This document shows positions 59,201 through 64,000 of a stretch of DNA of 64,000 bases, piece after piece. Position 1 is the stretch's first letter, and each line of letters opens with the position of its first letter. The translations under genes were made by a program, and so were the position numbers. Source of the stretch: Athripsodes cinereus. Its lineage: Eukaryota > Arthropoda > Insecta > Trichoptera > Leptoceridae. The stretch is taken from NCBI GenBank assembly GCA_947579605.1, contig OX388312.1:7130001-7194000 (forward strand), in the 5' to 3' direction. The notes under the pieces were generated by a model, which made no database searches, was not told the DNA's origin, and was given only the letters and a program-made list of their open reading frames with translations.

Positions 59201-61558
59201 AGCAACGTCGGCATTGGAAGTGTACTATCTCAGGTTCAGGATGGTCAAGAACGCGTAATTGCGTACTTCAGTAAAGTTTTGTCAAGGCCGGAACGCAACT
59301 ATTGTGTAACGCGAAGAGAGTTACTTGCTGTAATCAAATCAGTTGAGCACTTCCGCAAATACCTATATGGACGGAAATTTCTTTTAAGGACAGATCATTC
59401 GGCGCTTGTATGGCTGTTACGATTCAAGAATCCTGAAGGTCAGGTTGCAAGATGGATAGAAAGATTGCAAGAATATGACTATGATTCTGAGCATCGAGCT
59501 GGACTTCGTCATAAAAATGCTGATGCACTGTCAAGGCGTCCATGTCCAGAGGATTGCCAGCATTGTAATAAAGCGGAGGAAAGGTTCGTCATGATTCGTA
59601 GAACTACAGTCATCGATAATTTTTGGCAAGATGATGAAATTCGAGCGCACCAGTTGGAAGATCCTGACCTTGGACTTTTGATGCAGTGGAAAGAAAATGA
59701 TCGAAAACCTTCATGGGAAGAAATAGCTTCATGTTCACCAAATGTTAAATCATATTGGGCACAATGGCAATCCATAGTTGTGGAAAACGGGTTGTTGAAA
59801 CGTATTCTGGAAAGTGAAGATGGAACACAGCAGAAACAACAGCTATTGGTTCCAAGGAAGAGAGTTCCTGATGTCCTTAAGCTGCTTCACGATGATGTGT
59901 CTGGTGGACACTTGGGAGTTAAAAAGACTACAGAAAAGATTCGTCAGAGATTTTATTGGGTCCGTTACACTGAAGATGTAAAAGATTGGTGTAGAAGATG
60001 TGTGACTTGTGCTACTTCGAACGGACCTCAAAAACAGAGGCGTGCGCCAATGAGACAGTACAATGTAGGTAGTCCATTTGAAAGAATAGCCATCGACATA
60101 GCAGGACCGTTTCCCACAACTGAAAGAGGGAACAAGTATATTTTAGTAGCAATGGACTATTTTAGTAAATGGACAGAAGCCTATGCATTACCAAATCAAG
60201 AGGCTACCACTGTTGCTGAAATCTTGGTAAGAGAGCTGATAAGTCGTTTTGGAGTACCGTTGGAGCTTCATTCGGATCAAGGAAGAAATTTTGAGTCAGC
60301 CGTATTTCAGCAAGTATGTGAGATATTGGGAATTCGAAAAACGAGAACAACTGCTTTGCATCCACAGTCGGATGGAATGGTGGAGCGAATGAATCGAACA
60401 TGTGGAAAATATCTGTCGAAGGCGGTGTCTGATCATCAGAAGGATTGGGACGAATACATCCACTTGTTCTTATTGGCCTATCGTTCGGCAATTCATGAGA
60501 CAACGGGACAAACACCAGCGAGTGTGATTTTTGGCCGTGAACTACGGTTACCTTGCGACTTGCAGTATGGATCTAAGCCTGGAGAGGATCTTGTTGGAGA
60601 AGATTATGTATCGGAACTTCGAAGAAAGATGAACGACATCCATGAACGTGTGCGGGCTAATATTCAAGTCGCTAGTGACAGGATGAAGGAAAGATATGAT
60701 GTCAAAGCTGTGGAAGGAGGGTATCAAGCTGGAGATTTAGTTTGGTTGTTCAATCCTCAACGGAGACGAGGCTATTCACCGATGCTTCAAAAATCCTGGG
60801 AAGGACCGTACGAGGTGATTAAAAGAATAAATGACGTTATTTATCGAATACGACGAAAATCAAATGGCAAGCCGAGGGTGGTACATTTCAATCGCTTAGC
60901 ACCGTTTTTAGGAGACAATAAAAGTGAAGGAAACAACCCGATTGTTCAAGTCTGTAAAGTCCTAAGTGAAGAGAAGAGTTTTGAAGAATTTATGAAGACG
61001 CCTCAACGAAGAATTCATCATGGTGTCACTATCGAAGTTGAGCAAGATCTTTTTGACACTCCAGAGGATTATGTTTTGGCTCATTGCTTGGCTCAGAATG
61101 CAAAATTTACTAATGGCATAGCCAAAGTTTTCAAGAAGAAGTACGGGATATTGGAAGAGATTAAGGCCAAGAGTTTGAAAATTGGAGAAGCGGTCCATCT
61201 ACAGCATGGGGAACGACATATATTTTACATGGTAAATAAAGCAATCCCTGAAGAACAAACAGAGTATGTTCAGATGTGGCACTGTTTACAAAGTTTGCGG
61301 GATCAAATGTTACAAATGAATCTTACGAAGCTCGGCATACCAAGGATAAGTGGCAATATGGATTGGAAAGTTGTTCGAAATATGATAGAAGAGATCTTCT
61401 GTAATACTGGAATTAATGTTTTAGTTTGTTGTTTTAATCCAGGGTATAGTGAGAACATCAAGAAGTCTGTACCTTGTTATTTCTTCAAGACTTCACATTG
61501 CAGAGAGGATTCAGGATGCTCCTATCTTCATCCAGAGAATTCGTTCGGGACGAACTAA
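56222..61558 (+). CDS. Gag-Pol polyprotein with SAP, macro and CCCH domains
   Basis: A single 1,778-residue frame encoding all functions for reverse transcription and integration. Domains in order: SAP-like motif (6-42); coiled coil rich in E/K (about 62-125); Gag core (about 160-305); CCHC zinc knuckle C363-C366-H371-C376; aspartic protease with DTGA at 429-432; reverse transcriptase (about 690-905) with YLDD at 843-846; RNase H (about 960-1090) with D990/D992 and D1058; integrase with an H1223/H1230/C1260/C1263 zinc site, catalytic D1292-D1352-E1388 (D,D-35-E) and a GPY module near 1528-1530. After the integrase comes a macro domain (about 1601-1738) close to the OARD1/TARG1 group, with 'NGIAKVFKKKYG' at 1631-1642. 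K1673 and D1714 align with the two catalytic residues of human TARG1 (Lys84 and Asp125, recalled from the literature). A CCCH finger C1752-C1760-C1766-H1770 ends the protein. The macro domain should bind ADP-ribose and may remove it from proteins; this is inferred from the residues. No stops or frameshifts are present. The start is the first ATG after the primer site. Confidence 0.95.
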   Translation: MSSKKLTLLDLKVVDLKRELEERDADTSGTKGVLQLRLRKVMEEAGEDPETYIFELPITTSELYKEIEKKLQENATAMKEEIERLREDSRGTKEEIERKFQEYSVSFDERISELTKQVKVLENQALSSTARTDFEQNTTVDTEFKCVESGATSMVEHVRSDMPTFDGKNSWEEYLTLFETVAMINGWSMTRKASVLSISLRGDALRVLQMIPLADRQNFKSLVERLEMRFGQKHMEQVYRSQLKNRVQRPNETLQEFEADVARLVRCAYPTVSDDVCESLAVDKFLDGLRASETQQAIKLARPQTLRDALTQALEFEAVRQSVRGHAQSCVMEAVQENQPLSIEDVVKKVLEALKGKKRQLRCWDCGQIGHLRNRCPGKLKRVDGKVQLSTRIANASKRYADVASFSGQVSSMFINGKVNGKNLKLLLDTGATKTIMRPDLVCEKKQIKSTKWTLRTATGVSASVCGETVANFHIGSTIFDHQVLVAEIEEEVILGMDVMAKYGFKLDLKRRTLKIGDEDILIQEHEEFATRVLAAEVVTIPKQSEMLVRAYLDCDIPNGHVLVVESNANTEAGKGVLIARVLIQAKKDILVRLMNINDYPVTIKEGVYLSMCSSVSSVTCRVSGGQVSSEEVPKHLDDLVKEACKELTKEQSKQIRSFIARNQDVFENPSQPKGRTSVVSHRIDTGDARPIRQVPRRLPLAKRAEADQIIQDMERDKVIEPSSSPWCSPVVLVRKKDGSTRFCVDFRQLNNVTKKDSYPLPRIDDTLDTLAGCKIFSTLDLKSGYWQVGLEPKDREKTAFSIGSGLWQFIVMPFGLCNAPATFERLMESVLRGLSWETCLVYLDDIIVLGKCFEEHLRNLEQVFSRLRAANLKLNFKKCTLFRRQVNYLGHVVSEEGVAVDPEKIRAVQDWPTPKDKHEVRSFLGLSTYYRRFVLGFADIAKPLTKLTEESNEFIWDSKCQCAFEELKKVLINSPILSYPRAEGNFILDTDASNVGIGSVLSQVQDGQERVIAYFSKVLSRPERNYCVTRRELLAVIKSVEHFRKYLYGRKFLLRTDHSALVWLLRFKNPEGQVARWIERLQEYDYDSEHRAGLRHKNADALSRRPCPEDCQHCNKAEERFVMIRRTTVIDNFWQDDEIRAHQLEDPDLGLLMQWKENDRKPSWEEIASCSPNVKSYWAQWQSIVVENGLLKRILESEDGTQQKQQLLVPRKRVPDVLKLLHDDVSGGHLGVKKTTEKIRQRFYWVRYTEDVKDWCRRCVTCATSNGPQKQRRAPMRQYNVGSPFERIAIDIAGPFPTTERGNKYILVAMDYFSKWTEAYALPNQEATTVAEILVRELISRFGVPLELHSDQGRNFESAVFQQVCEILGIRKTRTTALHPQSDGMVERMNRTCGKYLSKAVSDHQKDWDEYIHLFLLAYRSAIHETTGQTPASVIFGRELRLPCDLQYGSKPGEDLVGEDYVSELRRKMNDIHERVRANIQVASDRMKERYDVKAVEGGYQAGDLVWLFNPQRRRGYSPMLQKSWEGPYEVIKRINDVIYRIRRKSNGKPRVVHFNRLAPFLGDNKSEGNNPIVQVCKVLSEEKSFEEFMKTPQRRIHHGVTIEVEQDLFDTPEDYVLAHCLAQNAKFTNGIAKVFKKKYGILEEIKAKSLKIGEAVHLQHGERHIFYMVNKAIPEEQTEYVQMWHCLQSLRDQMLQMNLTKLGIPRISGNMDWKVVRNMIEEIFCNTGINVLVCCFNPGYSENIKKSVPCYFFKTSHCREDSGCSYLHPENSFGTN
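61022..61435 (+). other. Region encoding the macro (ADP-ribose-binding) domain
   Basis: Codes for residues 1601-1738 of the polyprotein. Visible signatures of the OARD1/TARG1 macro family are a beta strand followed by 'DLF' (D1609, the usual adenine-contacting aspartate), 'AHC', the loop and helix 'NGIAKVFKKKYG', a strand ending in 'MVNK' with K1673, and 'PRISGNMD' with D1714, then a helix 'MIEEIF'. In TARG1 the lysine attacks ADP-ribose and the aspartate completes de-ADP-ribosylation; both are kept. The first glycine of the usual G-x-G-I/V loop is Asn1631 here, the main departure. The domain is in frame with integrase and has no separate start. Confidence 0.85.
61475..61531 (+). other. Region encoding a terminal CCCH zinc finger
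   Basis: Residues C1752, C1760, C1766 and H1770 give the spacing C-X7-C-X5-C-X3-H, within the range of CCCH fingers that bind RNA. It sits eight residues before the stop codon. Its role is not known; nucleic-acid binding is inferred from the spacing alone. Confidence 0.65.
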
Positions 61559-61560
61559 AT

Positions 61561-61574
61561 TAAGAGGGAGGCAA
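61561..61574 (+). promoter_or_regulatory. Polypurine tract
   Basis: TAAGAGGGAGGCAA lies directly before the 3' LTR and directly after the Gag-Pol stop codon. This is the expected place for the primer of plus-strand DNA synthesis. Confidence 0.75.
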
Positions 61575-61946
61575 TGTTACGTAATCACCATTAGGAGGGT
61601 ACTTAAGTTTGGAAGTTTAATGAATTTGAATTTTTATATTATTTTTGGTTATGGAATGTTTGGAAAATAATGACAGGTGGTTGTTTTGGTTTTGATAAAA
61701 AGAAAGATCTAGATAGGCTGGAAGAAAGATGTTATATAATGTGTATATAAGAAATCTGTGTGAACTGTAATAATATGTGACGTATATATAAATAATAGAT
61801 GTTGTAATATGTATTTTAAATAAATAATAATTGTAAATAAATAAAAACGTTTAAATAAATTGTTAATTTTCAAGATGTCATCCTTTTAATTGAATTCAGA
61901 CTTTATTTTCCCTGACACAAGTTATAGAAAAACGATTTACGTTACA
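61575..61946 (+). repeat. 3' LTR
   Basis: 372 bp, matching the 5' LTR throughout on reading. It is followed by the second copy of the ATAT duplication. Confidence 0.97.
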
Positions 61947-61950
61947 ATAT

Positions 61951-63833
61951 TAAACACTATGTAACACTAACATGATAATACGAAGTAAATTGATCCATTC
62001 AAATATCATTTCATTTTACATTACAACCTAGACAAAAAGGTATTACTTGCATGAAATATATTATTTTTATATCAAAAGTAGATAGGTACATACTTTTATT
62101 ATTGTCCCATTCATAGTAAGCATTGACTAAATAACTTCATATTAGATATCCATTTTGAATGTCACATGGGAAAGGTGTTTTGATTTCCCTTGCGGCTGCA
62201 AAATAGTATCATTTTAGTATCGTACATTTCCATTGATATTTTATACCTGTGTTTCGATATTACGTTATATAGATTCATGCACATTGTCAAATTCATGGAA
62301 CATTTCTTCAAGATATTATTATGTCTTATTTGGTGGAGATGGTTGATTCACAGAAACATTGAAACTAGATACTCTGAATAAAATTAATTCTTGTATATTT
62401 TAATAATTCATTATTGTTATCTTATTCTTAAACGTGTATTGTAAAAGAGAATCTTCCAGGCTTTAAAAGAACAATAATTAACGAAGAAAGTCTTTATTAG
62501 TTGTTTTCAAATATGAGTGTATTTAGTTGCGTGAAAGATATTGAGCGTATCTATTTCAGAACACCCCTAGCCGTTTTTCTTTACAGGAAGTTGAGAAAGT
62601 TTTTCAAACGCGTCATTCCATCAAATAACAGAATCCTTAAAGAGACTAGAAGAAAGTAGCTGTGTAAAAATGCAAAAGAAAAACAAAAATGTTGAAATGA
62701 GCTTCAAATATATTTTGTACACAACCATTTTTCACACATTTTTTTTTTATTTTTTTGCCCTACAACGATTCAATAGGTTGCACAATGTGAAGGCTTCATA
62801 ATATATTCAGAGACGTGGTGACAATCGACTAATTTTTTGTCCAGCGTATTCTCTATAAAAATATATCTATTAACCATAAAATCAATCGAACACAGAGTAT
62901 TTGAAAACGTGAGTTTACCACTTGTATGATACTCGTATGCAATAGGCCAATTGAAATAAACTGTCTCCACTGTGATATCATCACCCCCACATTTATCTGA
63001 AAATTCAAGGTTTTTCTTATTTATAACATAATTGCGTGATGTCTAATACTCGTTATTTTTAAATATCTTATTTTACATAATGTTATGTACTTTAACCATT
63101 ATGATATCATTGCCATACATTTATTAGGTGCTATAGTCCTAGAACTCCTAGACAGAATAATATAAACATTATTCGCGTAATGTGAGATATACCACGGTCC
63201 ATGAAGAACGTCCTTTCAAGGATAATGGATTTTGTTATTGGTTTTGTTTCCTCTTAATATCTATAAAGGAATGTTAAGATACACATGCTATGAAACAAAT
63301 ATATTAAGGCATACAAATGTATGTCGAATTATGTATTGTAGCAAACACATCTTTAAGTATTTTTTAAAGATTAAAAAGCAAAAAGATTATAATATTATCT
63401 TTATAAAAATTTAGTCTTTAGTTTCGATTATGTAGGTACAAATTCAGTTTTTTGAGGAGCTTCACCTCACAAAAACATTTTAAATATTGCATTTTTTATC
63501 TGTAGGTAATAATTTCACATAATTATTTTTCGACAATATTAAAAATCTTCAGTTATATTCGTTAGTATTTGCCATTGCAATATCTTGCCATGTAATCCAC
63601 GTGTTACATCCATTTTGAATTATTCAAAAAATATCAAACGACAATTTAAAGAATCTTAATATTCCTTACTCAATTTCCATTATGAAAGGCTTCGTGTTCA
63701 GCTTTTCGAACTCAGAAGGAATAAAAACATCGAGAATTCAATAAATAAGAAGTATTTTCTATGTTATCCGTTACTTTTTGTGTATCCATATTAAATGAAT
63801 TAAAAAACACTAAAATTTTTATACACACTATTT
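61951..63833. other. Right flank of the Gypsy element
   Basis: AT-rich, with only the small frame at 62513-62659. Confidence 0.45.
62513..62659 (+). CDS. Small open frame, 48 codons, basic
   Basis: ATG to TAG without interruption, rich in Arg and Lys (RKLRKFFKRVIP) and less AT-rich than its surroundings. A pyrimidine run before CAG occurs inside it twice, so it could instead be parts of exons. No family is recognised and no promoter is visible. Confidence 0.22.
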   Translation: MSVFSCVKDIERIYFRTPLAVFLYRKLRKFFKRVIPSNNRILKETRRK

Positions 63834-64000
63834 AATCCCGTGGAGAACCCGGTAAAGAATTGGTCTCCCACTCTTCTCCATAAGTTTTCGAGTGTCCTGT
63901 AAAAGGCAGGTGTTCGAAAAAATAAGACATTTTACATCTTAAATTCAGCGATGAGGTTTGCCACCCATCCTGAATGTCTTGATTTTATATTGGCACGGAG
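63834..64000 (+). mobile_element. Family A retroposon, 5' end, cut by the window edge
   Basis: Starts AATCCCGTGGAGAACCCGG, the same 5' end as the full-length copy at 9289-9549, and is close to consensus up to the last base of the window. Confidence 0.9.

Larger units (their letters stand above)
55782..61946 (+). mobile_element. Complete Ty3/Gypsy LTR retrotransposon with C-terminal macro domain
   Basis: A 6,165-bp element with two 372-bp direct repeats (55782-56153 and 61575-61946) that look identical when read base by base. They begin TGTTACG and end TTACA. The copy is flanked by the 4-bp target duplication ATAT (55778-55781 and 61947-61950), a size usual for Ty3/Gypsy. A primer binding site follows the 5' LTR and a purine-rich tract precedes the 3' LTR. 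Between them is one unbroken Gag-Pol frame with no Gag/Pol frameshift. There is no envelope gene; the space between integrase and the polypurine tract is filled by an in-frame macro domain and a CCCH finger. Identical LTRs, the intact frame and the clean duplication indicate a very recent insertion, so the element may still be mobile. It lies in the same orientation as the candidate host exon just upstream. Confidence 0.97.

Noticed and set aside
55782..61946. An endogenous retrovirus with envelope
   Set aside because: No envelope frame; the region after integrase encodes a macro domain and zinc finger in frame with Pol.

Overview
The window is AT-rich eukaryotic DNA from an arthropod, most probably an insect. 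The reasons are the kinds of mobile element present (RTE-, jockey/I- and R1-like LINE remnants, a tRNA-derived SINE, a Ty3/Gypsy element with a Leu-type primer binding site) and the many TAGGTACCTA-type words common in moths and aphids. The order cannot be fixed from this sequence. There are no bacterial-style operons, rRNA or tRNA genes, or CRISPR arrays. Almost all of it is intergenic or intronic DNA packed with retroelement debris.

Layout. From 1 to about 55,000 there is a low-gene landscape with about 20 copies of a short retroposon (here 'family A'), three copies of a tRNA-derived SINE ('family B'), 5'-truncated LINE ends, and several long palindromic or terminal-inverted-repeat elements (13.1, 14.6, 22.0, 43.9, 45.5 and 45.9 kb). 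One 3.7-kb terminal-inverted-repeat element (22,459-26,192) has engulfed a decayed LINE. Family A carries the same 3' tail as a LINE whose end lies at 41,541-41,767. Four A copies and that LINE copy have 10-14 bp target-site duplications, so the short element is probably mobilised by that LINE.

At 55,447-55,633 a short open exon with coding-like codon use, a 3' splice site before it and a poly(A) signal after it looks like the last exon of an unidentified host gene on the + strand. A possible 35-bp upstream micro-exon lies at 54,542-54,576. Weaker exon-like segments occur at 44.25 and 48.64 kb.

At 55,782-61,946 is a complete, apparently very young Ty3/Gypsy LTR retrotransposon. Its 372-bp LTRs look identical by eye, it has an ATAT target duplication, and one unbroken 1,778-codon Gag-Pol frame. 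It inserted 28 bp downstream of the host poly(A) signal, in the same orientation. The polyprotein starts with a SAP-type DNA-binding motif and a coiled coil. It runs through Gag, a CCHC knuckle, protease, reverse transcriptase, RNase H and integrase. Where related elements would end or carry an envelope gene, it continues into a macro domain of the OARD1/TARG1 (ADP-ribosyl hydrolase) type with both catalytic positions kept, followed by a C-X7-C-X5-C-X3-H zinc finger. This is the most notable thing in the window: a mobile element that appears to carry its own enzyme for removing ADP-ribose, as some RNA viruses do.

The last 2 kb is AT-rich flank with one small open frame and the start of another family A copy cut by the window edge.
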